The position numbers and the translations under genes were made by a program. Under the pieces are notes generated by a model. It saw only the letters and a program-made list of their open reading frames with translations. It was not told the origin of the DNA and did not search any database. From contig OMWC01000022.1 in NCBI GenBank assembly GCA_900314655.1, positions 1 through 56,948 on the forward strand: a stretch of DNA of 56,948 nt. The letters are read 5' to 3'. The stretch comes from an uncultured Prevotellaceae bacterium (lineage in GTDB: Bacteria > Bacteroidota > Bacteroidia > Bacteroidales > Bacteroidaceae). The number at the start of each line of letters is the position of its first letter. Position 1 is the stretch's first letter. Of the stretch, positions 33,999 through 43,079 are shown one piece after another.

Positions 33999-35405
33999 TT
34001 ATTTGGTTAGATAATCGAATGCGTTGAGCATGATGCGGCCCACGTTGTCGTGATAGACCGGCGTGAAGGGAGTCGGCGAGTTCCAGTCGAAGAGCCCTGA
34101 GCCGAAGCAGATGATACCACCCTTGCCAAAGTTGCCGCTGGCGGCTTTCAGTTCCCATGCCACCACTGCACCGTCGCCGCCATGGCTTAGAGCACGTGCC
34201 CCAGTGATGGACTCGAAGGCTTCCTGTCCGGTGTAGGGACTCCAAAGGGCAAACTGCGACGTGGTGTTACAGATGGTGTAGCCGTTGTCGAGCGTATAGA
34301 CGGCGTCTGGCGCAGCACCGGGATAAGCCTTCAGGTTCTTCCACAGCGGATGACCGGCGTCGTAGGCAAAGAAGTGCCAGGGATCGTCGCCCATCAGGTC
34401 GCTGCCTTCGCCGCCACCGCCGCCCCAGCAGTTATTGGGATAGGCATCCTCGGGCATAGCGCCCAGGGCAATGGCGTAGTTCACAGCCGAACGGCTCAAA
34501 ACGAAAGCACCGCCACGCTTCCAGAAATCTTTCATCTTGGGCAGGGCCGTCATGGCACCCGTTGCAGCCTCAGCAAATCCGTTGTAGTTTCCGTAGGCGG
34601 GACTGTGACGGTGGAAGAAGATAAGTTTGCACTCGTCGAGCGAGATGCTGCCGCTGGCCACCATATCCCATGATGCATAGGCGGCACCCTCAATGTTGCC
34701 AGTAAGCCACTTGGCGGCAGCCTTTTCCTCATCGTTGAGCATCTCAACATTCTCAGCGTCTCCAACGAAAAGAGCCACGGGATTCTCGATGAGTGTCACA
34801 TAGACGGTATAGGTATTGGTGGCCGTGTTGTCGGTCAGCGTTATTTGGACCGGTTCTTTGAAATTGGCCTTTGTACCACTGGCTGGGCTGCATGTGGCAT
34901 CCTCGCTGCACGCCACCTCGAAGGTGGCATTCTCAAGGTCGATGCCGCTGTTGGCCATTACCGATACGGTAACAGTCTTGTCGTCCTGGTTGATGGCTCC
35001 CTTCACGCCTTCGAGCATGAAGAGCGACATCAGTGCCTCGTCGTTGCGCACACTAATCTGATAGTCCATCTCAAGGTCACCATTGGTGATGTGTAACGTG
35101 CGGTCGGCATCGAAGTTCACGTGGTCACCCACCTTTAAGTTGGTCTCAGCACCAGATGATACCGTCAGGCTGGTGATTTCCATATTGTTTTTCTGACTGA
35201 AGTCAGCAGGCACCTTTATTTTTACCAGACGCTCCTCGGTGTTAATAATGCCCTCGTATTGTCCGTTCAGCACGAATTTCTCAACCAGACACTGTCCGCT
35301 TACGTCGATACTACCCGTGTGGTCATCGCTGCATGCGGTCAGAGCAGCAATAATGCCACAACATACGAGACAAGCAGCAAATAAATACTTTATTTTAGTA
35401 ATCAT
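33999..35405 (-). CDS. Surface glycan-binding lipoprotein with DUF4960-like domain (468 aa)
   Basis: The lipobox AALTAC gives Cys25, followed by SDD as in surface lipoproteins. Two immunoglobulin-like domains (about 30-205) precede a C-terminal domain that corresponds to the one in the protein at 26494-28041 (GGAFVLSRSAVNY, GGGGEGSDLMGDDPW, GGIICFGSG). A Gly-rich loop (NNCWGGGGGEGSD) is notable. It most likely binds fructan at the surface. The stop is 12 bases before the start of the GH32 lipoprotein gene. Confidence 0.75.
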   Translation of the reverse strand: MITKIKYLFAACLVCCGIIAALTACSDDHTGSIDVSGQCLVEKFVLNGQYEGIINTEERLVKIKVPADFSQKNNMEITSLTVSSGAETNLKVGDHVNFDADRTLHITNGDLEMDYQISVRNDEALMSLFMLEGVKGAINQDDKTVTVSVMANSGIDLENATFEVACSEDATCSPASGTKANFKEPVQITLTDNTATNTYTVYVTLIENPVALFVGDAENVEMLNDEEKAAAKWLTGNIEGAAYASWDMVASGSISLDECKLIFFHRHSPAYGNYNGFAEAATGAMTALPKMKDFWKRGGAFVLSRSAVNYAIALGAMPEDAYPNNCWGGGGGEGSDLMGDDPWHFFAYDAGHPLWKNLKAYPGAAPDAVYTLDNGYTICNTTSQFALWSPYTGQEAFESITGARALSHGGDGAVVAWELKAASGNFGKGGIICFGSGLFDWNSPTPFTPVYHDNVGRIMLNAFDYLTK

Positions 35406-35440
35406 AACTGTAAACTATTAATATAAACCATAAAATGTTT

Positions 35441-37186
35441 TTACCATTGTCCGCAGTTCTGCGTATAGTGCCCGTTTGCGGCCTTCATCTGGTCGTCGGG
35501 AATAGGCAGATACTCGTTCTTGTCGGCAGTGAACACCGCACCGCTCAGGAAGTTCATCTTCTCGCCTTCGGTAGTGTAGAAGCGGTTGATAACAGTAGCG
35601 GCTTCTCCCCAGCGCACGAGGTCGAAGAAACGCTCACTCTCCATGGCCAGTTCCAGGCGGCGCTCCATCTTGACTATCTTCAAGGTTTCTTCCTTAGAGT
35701 AAGAACCGTTGTATTTGCCGATGGCATAGTGAACACCATACTTATTAGGATAGTTAGCCACAACGCTGCCAGTGGTCATGCCCTGGGCACGGCTGCGCAC
35801 CTGATTGACCAGTGAAATGGCTTCATCGGTCTTTCCAAGTTGAGCCAGCGCTTCGGCACGCATCAGCAGCACGTCGGCATAGCGGAAAACCACGCGGTTC
35901 ATCGAACTGGCCCACTGGTTGTCGCACACAAAAAGATAGGTGTCGGTGAGCGATGGGTCAACGTTCTGCTTCAGAGATACGTAATAGCCATACATACCAC
36001 CCGAGCGACTCCACGTGTTAGACTTGCTAATCATAAAGTTGGGATTGAACATATAAGGAGTTCCAGGAACGCCAACGGTCACGAAGAGACGCGGATCAAC
36101 GGTCTGTGCCGACCCTACCTCATAGTCGGAAGCTGCAACGGCAGCATTGTCAAGCAGTGGCAGTCCATCGCTGTTGGTGCGATAGGCATTGACCAGGTTG
36201 ATAGACGGTTTATAGAAGTCACAGCCAGCATCGTGAACCTTGGGAATGCAGGGAACAATTAGTCGGTAGGAGAAGTTCAGGTTGCCATACACTGTACCGT
36301 CGTTCTTCGAGTACTGGATGGCCCAGATGCTCTCCTTGCCGTTCTCGTACTGCTCTTCGGGTCGGAAGTTATTGTGCAGGTCGCTCTCCAGCCCATAGCC
36401 GGCATAGAGTCCGGGAGCAGTGTATTCCACCACCTTCTGCAAGTCGGCTTCATTGACGGAGGTCACCTTGTTCGAGTTAGCATCGTCCTGACGATAGGCC
36501 TTGTAGAGATACACCTTTGCCAGGAAGGCAGCACAGGCAGCCTTGGTGGGACGGCCTTTATCCGCCTGAGTGGCTGGCAATACGGCGTATGCGTCTTCCA
36601 AGTCGTTGATGATCTGCTGCCAGCCTTCGTCGTTAGTGTATTCAGTATTCGTCAGATTGTTGTAGTCGTCTTCCTGCATGTTAAGTTTGTTGACGAATGG
36701 AATCTTCTTGAACAGACGCTTCAGCTGGAAATGTCCGTATGCACGCAGGAACTTCATCTCGGCAGTACGCTGCTGTATGGTGGTGTTCTCCTGATCGGCA
36801 ACGGCAAGCATGTCGAGCGACAGGCTGATGCGCGACAGATATTTGTAGAATCGGTTCCAGATGTCGTTGTAGGGCCAGTCGGTGGTCATCACAGTAGTAT
36901 GCTTCTCCAGGATGTGGAAGGGTTCACCGTCTGAGGGGTTTGAACCGCCCACATAGGCATCGTCTGAGCGGGTGTCATAGTTCCATAGCGAGAACGAAGA
37001 GTTCATGTCTTCGATGCTGAGCAGTCCGGCATAGGCTGAAATCAGCACGTTGTCAATGTATTCAGGTTTCTTCACCTCGTCTTGAGTCAGCGTAGCCTGC
37101 GGCACCTGCTCGTCCAGGAAGTCGGAACAGCCCATGAGACCGAAACAGATACAGATTACGCAGAAAATTCTATATGTCGTTTTCAT
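35441..37186 (-). CDS. SusD-like outer-membrane lipoprotein (581 aa)
   Basis: The start MKTTYRIF gives a lipoprotein signal with Cys20 (FGLMGC) and lies 16 bases after the susC stop; the longer frame overlaps susC. SusD landmarks include FLRAYGHFQLKRLFKKIPFV, RADVLLMRAEALAQLG and the C-terminal MERRLELAMESERFFDLVRW. It is the partner of the SusC at 37203-40316. Confidence 0.9.
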   Translation of the reverse strand: MKTTYRIFCVICICFGLMGCSDFLDEQVPQATLTQDEVKKPEYIDNVLISAYAGLLSIEDMNSSFSLWNYDTRSDDAYVGGSNPSDGEPFHILEKHTTVMTTDWPYNDIWNRFYKYLSRISLSLDMLAVADQENTTIQQRTAEMKFLRAYGHFQLKRLFKKIPFVNKLNMQEDDYNNLTNTEYTNDEGWQQIINDLEDAYAVLPATQADKGRPTKAACAAFLAKVYLYKAYRQDDANSNKVTSVNEADLQKVVEYTAPGLYAGYGLESDLHNNFRPEEQYENGKESIWAIQYSKNDGTVYGNLNFSYRLIVPCIPKVHDAGCDFYKPSINLVNAYRTNSDGLPLLDNAAVAASDYEVGSAQTVDPRLFVTVGVPGTPYMFNPNFMISKSNTWSRSGGMYGYYVSLKQNVDPSLTDTYLFVCDNQWASSMNRVVFRYADVLLMRAEALAQLGKTDEAISLVNQVRSRAQGMTTGSVVANYPNKYGVHYAIGKYNGSYSKEETLKIVKMERRLELAMESERFFDLVRWGEAATVINRFYTTEGEKMNFLSGAVFTADKNEYLPIPDDQMKAANGHYTQNCGQW

Positions 37187-37202
37187 AATTGTTACTATAT
37201 AT

Positions 37203-40200
37203 TTAGAATGAAACATTGAGTCCGAAAGTGAGGTTGAGAGGGATGGGATAGTTGAATCCGGGGTTCTCCGGGTCAGCACCAGTAAACTTGCTGCTCTTGA
37301 TGGTCAGCAGGTTCTGAGCCGAAGCATAGATGCGGATGCGGTCCATGCGCAGTTTGTCGGTCAAACTCTTGGGTAGATTGTAGCCCAGTTGGATGGTGCG
37401 CAGTTTCACATACGAGCCGTTTTCGATGTAATAACTCGAGATACGCCCCTCGCGGTTGGTGTCCGATGTGGTCAGTGCGGGAATCTCACTGTCGGGATTC
37501 AGCGGACTCCAGGCATCGAGTGCACGCACGCCTTTGTTCAGGTAGGGCACGTTTATCAGCGAGTTTGCCCAGAAGTCGGTCTGCGACTTATAGCCGCGGC
37601 AGTCCACGTCAACACCCTGCACTCCTTGCCAGAACATGGTCAGGTCGAAGTCCTTGTATTGCAGGTAGATGTTCAAGCCCCAAGTGAAGTCGGGTGTCGG
37701 GTCGAAAATCCAATCTTGGTCGTCCTCTGTGATGACACCGTCGCCGTTCAGGTCCTTATAGCGGATGCGGCCTAAGCCAGCACCATCCTGATTTGCATGG
37801 TTATCAATCTCCTCCTGACTCTTGAAGATGCCGTCGTAGATAAAGCCGACCTGTGAGTACATGGGATGACCGATGACGGTCTTCTTGCTATTGCCGCCGT
37901 AGCGCCCACTGGCTGCCACCGTCTCGGGCAGACGGGAAACTTCGTTGGCGTAGCGGCTGACGTTGCCGTTGACGTCCCACGAGAATCCGTTGGCCAGTCT
38001 GTGGCGGTAGCCCAGCGAGAGTTCCCATCCGTTGTTCTTCACCTCGCCGGCATTGATCCACTGACCGTTACCCTCACCCATGGCGGCGATACCATCCATG
38101 AAGAGCAGGATGTCGGTGGTCTTCTTGTTGAACCAGTCGAAGCTGCCGTAGATGTCGCCGTGCAGAACCGAGAAGTCCGCACCGATGTTGTGCTGCGTGC
38201 TGGTCTCCCATTTGATGTTGTCGTTGCCGCGCTGGTTGCGCACGTAGCCGTTGGCCAGGTCGTAGCCGCCGTTGCGGCCGGCAATATCGTAGGAAGAACC
38301 TGCCTGGCTGCTGCCCCAGAGGCCTGTAGATACTACCGACTTGTAGAGCGTGTAGCGGGCGGTATTGGATATTTCCTGGTTACCAGTCTGTCCCCAAGAA
38401 TAGCGCAACTTCAGGTTGTCGAGCCAACTCTTGGTTTTCTCCATAAACTTTTCTTCGCTGATGCGCCAGCCGGCACTCAGCGAGGGGAAGGTGCCATACT
38501 GATTGTTGGATCCGAAGCGGCTGGAACCGTCGCGGCGGATGGTGAACGATGCCAGATAGCGGTCGTTGTAGGTGTAGTTGGCCTTCCCGAAGAAAGACAC
38601 CAGCGAAAAGCCTTCACCGAAGCCTTCGGCCAGCTGGCGCCCGGCTCCGGCGCTGGGCCACATGTAGTCGGTGTTGAGGATGGCCAGCTCGTAGCGCTTG
38701 GCGCTATTCATCTTGTAGTCCATACGGTTCACCTCGGTGCCCACCATCAGGTCGGCTCGGTGAAGGCCTATCTCAATGTTATAGGTAGCAATGGCGTTCC
38801 ACATCCACCGCATGGTGTGCTCCTGCTTCCCCTCCACGGCCGATTCGGTGCGCATCACCTTACCGTTGGCAATGGGATAGGTGAAGAATCGCTGCTCCTT
38901 CTGGGTGTAGTCCATGCCCAGGGTGGTGCGGACCGTGAAATTCTTCAGTGGCGTTACGCTCAGGTGCACATCGCCAAACATGCGCCACTGGGTGTATTCG
39001 TTGTCCTTGGCATTGCTGATCATGCTCAGCGGATTCTCACGCTCCGAGTAGGCTCCCAGCGCCTGGGCATACTTGCCGTTCTCGGCATAGATGGGGAAGT
39101 TGGGGTTGAACTCCAGGGCATGCTCCAGCACGCCGCCAGGGGCATCCACGCCCTTGGTGCGGTTGATGGTGAAGTTCTCGCCGAGCACGACTTTGCCGTC
39201 TATCAGCTTGTAGTCGGCATTGGCACGTGCCGAAAGGCGGTTGAAATAGCTGTCCTTGATAGTGCCCTGATTGTCGTAGTAGCCCATCGAGAAGAAGGCA
39301 TTACCCTTCTCCCCTCCGTTGCTTACCGAGAGGTTGTACTGCTGTACCACGCCCGTACGGGTTATCTCCTTGAACCAGTCGGTATCGCCCGTGCGCACCG
39401 TGGCGTTCTCGTCGAGAAACATGTCCATGGTCATTCCGCTGAGCACCGGGTGGCCCTGAGCGTCGTAGCCCCAGTCGTAGTTGTAGCCCAGGTTATTATT
39501 GTTCGGGTCCAGACCGTCGTTCACCGAGGCCTGCCAGAAGGCACGCCCCCACTCGCTGGCGTTCATGGTCTCTATCTTGTTGGTATAAAAAGAGGTGGCC
39601 ACACTTCCGTCGAAATTCACCTTGATCTTACCGTCCTTACCTTTCTTGGTAGTGATGATGATGACACCATTGGCAGCACGCGAACCGTAGATAGATGCCG
39701 AGGCAGCATCCTTGAGCACCTGGATGCTCTCGATGTCGTTGCCATTCAGCTCGTGCATACCAGCCTTCGTAGGTACACCGTCGATGATGTAGAGGGGGTC
39801 GTTGTCGTTCAGCGTGCCGATACCACGGATGCGGACAGTTGCGGCACCCGAGGGATTACCGTCGGCAGTGATGTTCATTCCCGGCACACGTCCTTGCAGG
39901 GCCTTCATCGGGTTGTTTTCATTTTGTTTCGCCATTTCATCGACGCTTACCGTTGAGATGGCTCCCGTCAGGTCGGCTTTGCGCTGGGTGGTGTAGCCCG
40001 TCACGACGACTTCGTTCAGCGCCAGGGCATCGTCCTGCATCACGACTTTCATACCGTCCTGGGCAGGCAGTTCCTGGGTCTGAAAACCGATGTAGGTGAA
40101 AACGAGGGTTTTGCCAGCCTCCACCTTGATTTTGAAATTTCCGTCGAAATCAGTCACAGTGCCGTTCGACGTTCCCTTCTCCATCACCGTTGCACCGATG

Positions 40201-40316
40201 ACGGATTCTCCCGTGGCATCGACCACGGTGCCGGAGATTTCACCGCTTTGCGCGTGCATAAGAGTAACGCTCAGCAGCGAAAGGAAGCTCAGAATGAATC
40301 TTCTCATTTGTTCCAT
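37203..40316 (-). CDS. SusC-like TonB-dependent fructan transporter (1037 aa)
   Basis: A signal peptide (ending LMHAQ), a carboxypeptidase-regulatory-like domain (SGTVVDATGESVIGATV), EVVVTGYTTQRKADLTGAIS, the plug with ASASIYGSRAANGVIIITTK and a long barrel ending in an aromatic residue define a SusC protein. It is paralogous to the protein at 21586-24699 and has identical length; divergence grows in the barrel loops, which may mean different fructan chain types. An alternative start three codons later (MRRF) is possible. Confidence 0.9.
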   Translation of the reverse strand: MEQMRRFILSFLSLLSVTLMHAQSGEISGTVVDATGESVIGATVMEKGTSNGTVTDFDGNFKIKVEAGKTLVFTYIGFQTQELPAQDGMKVVMQDDALALNEVVVTGYTTQRKADLTGAISTVSVDEMAKQNENNPMKALQGRVPGMNITADGNPSGAATVRIRGIGTLNDNDPLYIIDGVPTKAGMHELNGNDIESIQVLKDAASASIYGSRAANGVIIITTKKGKDGKIKVNFDGSVATSFYTNKIETMNASEWGRAFWQASVNDGLDPNNNNLGYNYDWGYDAQGHPVLSGMTMDMFLDENATVRTGDTDWFKEITRTGVVQQYNLSVSNGGEKGNAFFSMGYYDNQGTIKDSYFNRLSARANADYKLIDGKVVLGENFTINRTKGVDAPGGVLEHALEFNPNFPIYAENGKYAQALGAYSERENPLSMISNAKDNEYTQWRMFGDVHLSVTPLKNFTVRTTLGMDYTQKEQRFFTYPIANGKVMRTESAVEGKQEHTMRWMWNAIATYNIEIGLHRADLMVGTEVNRMDYKMNSAKRYELAILNTDYMWPSAGAGRQLAEGFGEGFSLVSFFGKANYTYNDRYLASFTIRRDGSSRFGSNNQYGTFPSLSAGWRISEEKFMEKTKSWLDNLKLRYSWGQTGNQEISNTARYTLYKSVVSTGLWGSSQAGSSYDIAGRNGGYDLANGYVRNQRGNDNIKWETSTQHNIGADFSVLHGDIYGSFDWFNKKTTDILLFMDGIAAMGEGNGQWINAGEVKNNGWELSLGYRHRLANGFSWDVNGNVSRYANEVSRLPETVAASGRYGGNSKKTVIGHPMYSQVGFIYDGIFKSQEEIDNHANQDGAGLGRIRYKDLNGDGVITEDDQDWIFDPTPDFTWGLNIYLQYKDFDLTMFWQGVQGVDVDCRGYKSQTDFWANSLINVPYLNKGVRALDAWSPLNPDSEIPALTTSDTNREGRISSYYIENGSYVKLRTIQLGYNLPKSLTDKLRMDRIRIYASAQNLLTIKSSKFTGADPENPGFNYPIPLNLTFGLNVSF

Positions 40317-40357
40317 TGTTGCATAATTTGGGGTTAGTAATCGAAATAAAACTGGTG

Positions 40358-40423
40358 CAAAAGTAAGTCTGCGAACGAAAAAAGACAGCCAATTTTCGTT
40401 CGCAGACTCCGAAAAATGTTACA
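40358..40423 (-). promoter_or_regulatory. Operator and promoter of susC 2
   Basis: On the minus strand TACTTTTG (40358-40365) is the -7 box. Next to it lies a perfect 16-bp inverted repeat, AGTCTGCGAACGAAAA (40366-40381 with 40393-40408). Further up is TGTAACATTTTT (40412-40423), which matches the distal half-site of the GH32 promoter in 11 of 12 bases at the same distance (58 against 59 bases) from the -7 box. Confidence 0.65.
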
Positions 40424-40441
40424 TGGAACAATATTTGACTA

Positions 40442-42004
40442 TTATGTCAGATTTGTTGAATTCCTCAGTTCCATCGGGTATTTGCCGTATTGCTGGCGGA
40501 AACATTTCGAGAAGTAGCCCGGTGTGCCGAATCCCACCTCGTGGGCTATTTCCTGTACGGTCTTGTTGGTGGTGCTCAGCAGCACATAGCCCTGCTGCAG
40601 ACGCATTTGCCGGAGCAGTTCCACGGGCGAAAGCCCGGTGATGGCTTTCACCTTGCGGTATAGCTGCACGCGGCTCAGCCCCACCGTCTCACCCAAATCC
40701 TCCATTTTCAGCGATGGATTCGACATGTTCTGGCGGATTGCCTCGTTCAGCGTCTCTGCAAATATGGTGTCTTGCGACCGCGGGGCGGGCAGCTCCTCCG
40801 TAGGTGTCTCGAACATTTGGCGCACAGTGCGACTGTCGGGGTTGGTGTAGAACAGTGTTTCCTCTTCGCTGAGCGCCTGGCGTTTCCGGATGGCGCGCTG
40901 CGACAACAGGTAAGCTCGCCAGATGGCAACCACGGCTACCGCCAGCAGCACGATGAGCACGAGGCTTGCCGTGAGGGCCTTGCGCTGCGTGCTGTACAGA
41001 CCTAGGTAATCCTCGAGCTTATCCTGAATGGTGGCCAGATTCTTGTTCTGCCTCATCAGTTCTCTGGTGGTGGTGGCGATGGACCATGCGTTCTCCCGTA
41101 CCACCAGGATTCCCTCCAGCGTGTTTTCCCGCTTATAGGGCTTGCCCGTGAGGATGTCGAGCGCCAGCCTGACAATCTTTTCGCCTCCCGTGGGATAAAC
41201 GTAACTGGCCAACTGATGGCCCAGCTGCACGTAGTCGAGCCCCTCGCCGGGCATGCCGTCGATGCCGAAAATCTGTATCCTGCCTTCCGTACCCGTCTCC
41301 ACCGCAGCCTTGTAGGCTCCTGTTGCCATACCGTCGTTATGGCAGAACACGATGTCGGGCAGTCGTCCTGATGCTATCTGCTCTTTCACGATGCGGCAAG
41401 TGGTCTCCGAACTCCAGTCACCCTCGCGGCACACATAGTCCAGCTCGCCGTGGCCTTCGAGAGCTTTAGCAAAACCTTCGTGGCGTTCCTGCGCCGGCGA
41501 ACTGCTCATCAGGGCTGTCACTTCCAGCACCAACGGTTTGTGGCCAGTGGCTGCTATGCCATGAGCCACGTCAACCACATTCACCCCGATGGCACGTCCG
41601 GCCTCCACGTTGCTGCCGCCGATGAAGGCGGTATAATGGTCGCCTTTCACCCGCCGGTCGAAGCATATCACGGGAATACCCTTTTGCTTAACACGCTCAA
41701 TGGCCACGGCAATGGGCTCCGCCTCGTTGGGAGCCACCACCAGCAGGTCGATGCCCGTGGCGGCCAGGCTGTCTATCTGGCGCACCTGCAACTGCGTGTC
41801 GTCGTGGGCACTGGCTATAGTCACCTTCACATCCTGCTCGTAGAGGTGCTGGGAGGCCAGCATCTCGTGGTTTACCTTCTCGCGCCACTGCCCTTCAGCA
41901 CACTGCGATACCCCGATCCTATACACTTTCTTGTATGAACATGAGGCAAACAGCAACATCACTGCCGACAAATATAAAAAGGTACGTACGATAATATTCT
42001 TCAT
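40442..42004 (-). CDS. Membrane-spanning sugar sensor-regulator: periplasmic binding domain fused to AraC domain (520 aa)
   Basis: The start MKNIIVRTF is preferred because the upstream ATG falls in a TATTTTTG box. An N-terminal signal with Cys (LLFASC), an RbsB/LacI-type sugar-binding domain (RIGVSQCAEGQWREK, DLLVVAPNEAEP, IPVICFDRR, IQIFGIDGMP), a helical neck, one membrane helix (SLVLIVLLAVAVVAIWRAYLL) and a C-terminal AraC domain (GLSRVQLYRKVKAITGLSP, VGFGTPGYFSKCF) give the same plan as the protein at 19865-21436. No kinase or receiver is present. It is encoded just upstream of susC 2 in the same direction, with 125 bases between, and probably controls it. Confidence 0.85.
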   Translation of the reverse strand: MKNIIVRTFLYLSAVMLLFASCSYKKVYRIGVSQCAEGQWREKVNHEMLASQHLYEQDVKVTIASAHDDTQLQVRQIDSLAATGIDLLVVAPNEAEPIAVAIERVKQKGIPVICFDRRVKGDHYTAFIGGSNVEAGRAIGVNVVDVAHGIAATGHKPLVLEVTALMSSSPAQERHEGFAKALEGHGELDYVCREGDWSSETTCRIVKEQIASGRLPDIVFCHNDGMATGAYKAAVETGTEGRIQIFGIDGMPGEGLDYVQLGHQLASYVYPTGGEKIVRLALDILTGKPYKRENTLEGILVVRENAWSIATTTRELMRQNKNLATIQDKLEDYLGLYSTQRKALTASLVLIVLLAVAVVAIWRAYLLSQRAIRKRQALSEEETLFYTNPDSRTVRQMFETPTEELPAPRSQDTIFAETLNEAIRQNMSNPSLKMEDLGETVGLSRVQLYRKVKAITGLSPVELLRQMRLQQGYVLLSTTNKTVQEIAHEVGFGTPGYFSKCFRQQYGKYPMELRNSTNLT

Positions 42005-42025
42005 ATTCCTAATTCTTTCTGTCTG

Positions 42026-42033
42026 CAAAAATA
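42026..42033 (-). promoter_or_regulatory. Putative -7 box of sensor-regulator 2
   Basis: TATTTTTG on the minus strand lies 21 bases before the start at 42004 and overlaps the alternative upstream start. Confidence 0.4.
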
Positions 42034-42070
42034 TAAAAAAAACGACACTACTTACCTTCCTGCCATCCCT

Positions 42071-42367
42071 CTAAAGTAGATAGACGATGATGCAGCAAAT
42101 GGCAGCAACAGGGAATAGTCCCAGGCGCAGCCATGCAGCTATGATGCCTGCCAGCAGGGCGAGGATACCCGTCAAAGGCGTTGGCGCGGCCAAAACCATA
42201 TCCGGAAAGGTCATCACAGCCAGCGTCACGTAAGGCACGTAATACAGGAAACTGCGTACGAAACGGTTACGAATCTGCCCCCTGATGAGTACCATCGGCG
42301 TCACTCGAATCAGATTGGTGACGACGATGGCCAGGAGGATATATACAATAACGCTATGCTGCCCCAT
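42071..42367 (-). CDS. azlD: AzlD-like branched-chain amino acid exporter subunit (98 aa)
   Basis: A small protein with about four hydrophobic helices and the AzlD pattern (VTNLIRVTPMVLIRG near the start, FLYYVPYVTLAVMTFPDM after). The start at MGQHSVIVY overlaps the end of azlC by 14 bases; starts further up would overlap more. AzlC and AzlD together form an exporter of branched-chain amino acids in other bacteria. Confidence 0.85.
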   Translation of the reverse strand: MGQHSVIVYILLAIVVTNLIRVTPMVLIRGQIRNRFVRSFLYYVPYVTLAVMTFPDMVLAAPTPLTGILALLAGIIAAWLRLGLFPVAAICCIIVYLL

Positions 42368-43073
42368 CGTCGTCAACATTAATAGGTTTAATCCATGCGG
42401 CAACAGCTGAAATAATAATCGTCAGCACGACAGTACGCATGCCACTACTCCACTCTCCCGTGACAGGAGCCACAGCGCACAGCCCGCTCAACACGAAACT
42501 GGCTATCAATGCCCAAAGCACGTTGCGATCCTCATGGACGGGAGGGATGATGATGGCCAGGAACATACCGTAGAGCGACATACTGAGGGCCGTCACCATC
42601 GGCTGGGGCAACAGACTGCCCGCCATGATGCCCACAGCACAGCCCGAAGCCCAGAACAGTGAGGAAATCAATGCCGCAGCATAGGTATAGGCTGGCGGTG
42701 TGTAGCCCGGATGAGCCACCGAGATACCGAACACCTCGTCGGTCACACAGCAAGCCATCAACAGCCGATGCAGCCACGATGTGCCAGGCGCAATCTTCTG
42801 CGAGAGAGCTGCACTCATCAGCATATAGCGCAGGTTGACCACCAGGCACATGGCGACCACTTCGGCGTATGCGGCCTGAACAGCCACCAGCGTATAAGTG
42901 CCATATTCTCCAGCTGACGCACGAGTGAAAAAACTGCTAAAGAATCCCTCCGCCGGGGTCAGTCCCGCTTTTGCTGCAATAATGCCAAGCGAGAAGGCAA
43001 CGGCAAAATACCCCATCGCAATGGGAATTCCATCACGCAGTCCGTTGATGATATTTCTTGAATTATTCCGCAA
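42354..43073 (-). CDS. azlC: AzlC-like amino acid exporter subunit (239 aa)
   Basis: The AzlC family pattern is clear: GLRDGIPIAMGYFAVAFSLGI at the start, FFTRASAGEYGTYTLVA, and the conserved CVTDEVFGIS segment. There are about five to six membrane helices. It starts 6 bases after the alanine dehydrogenase stop and overlaps azlD, so the three genes form an operon. Confidence 0.88.
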   Translation of the reverse strand: MRNNSRNIINGLRDGIPIAMGYFAVAFSLGIIAAKAGLTPAEGFFSSFFTRASAGEYGTYTLVAVQAAYAEVVAMCLVVNLRYMLMSAALSQKIAPGTSWLHRLLMACCVTDEVFGISVAHPGYTPPAYTYAAALISSLFWASGCAVGIMAGSLLPQPMVTALSMSLYGMFLAIIIPPVHEDRNVLWALIASFVLSGLCAVAPVTGEWSSGMRTVVLTIIISAVAAWIKPINVDDDGAA

Positions 43074-43079
43074 CCTTAA

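Noticed and set aside
37866..39956. Long antisense frame of 696 codons opposite susC 2
   Set aside because: It is a mirror of the codon pattern of the real gene; its product is a low-complexity Val/Gly/His-rich sequence without any domain.
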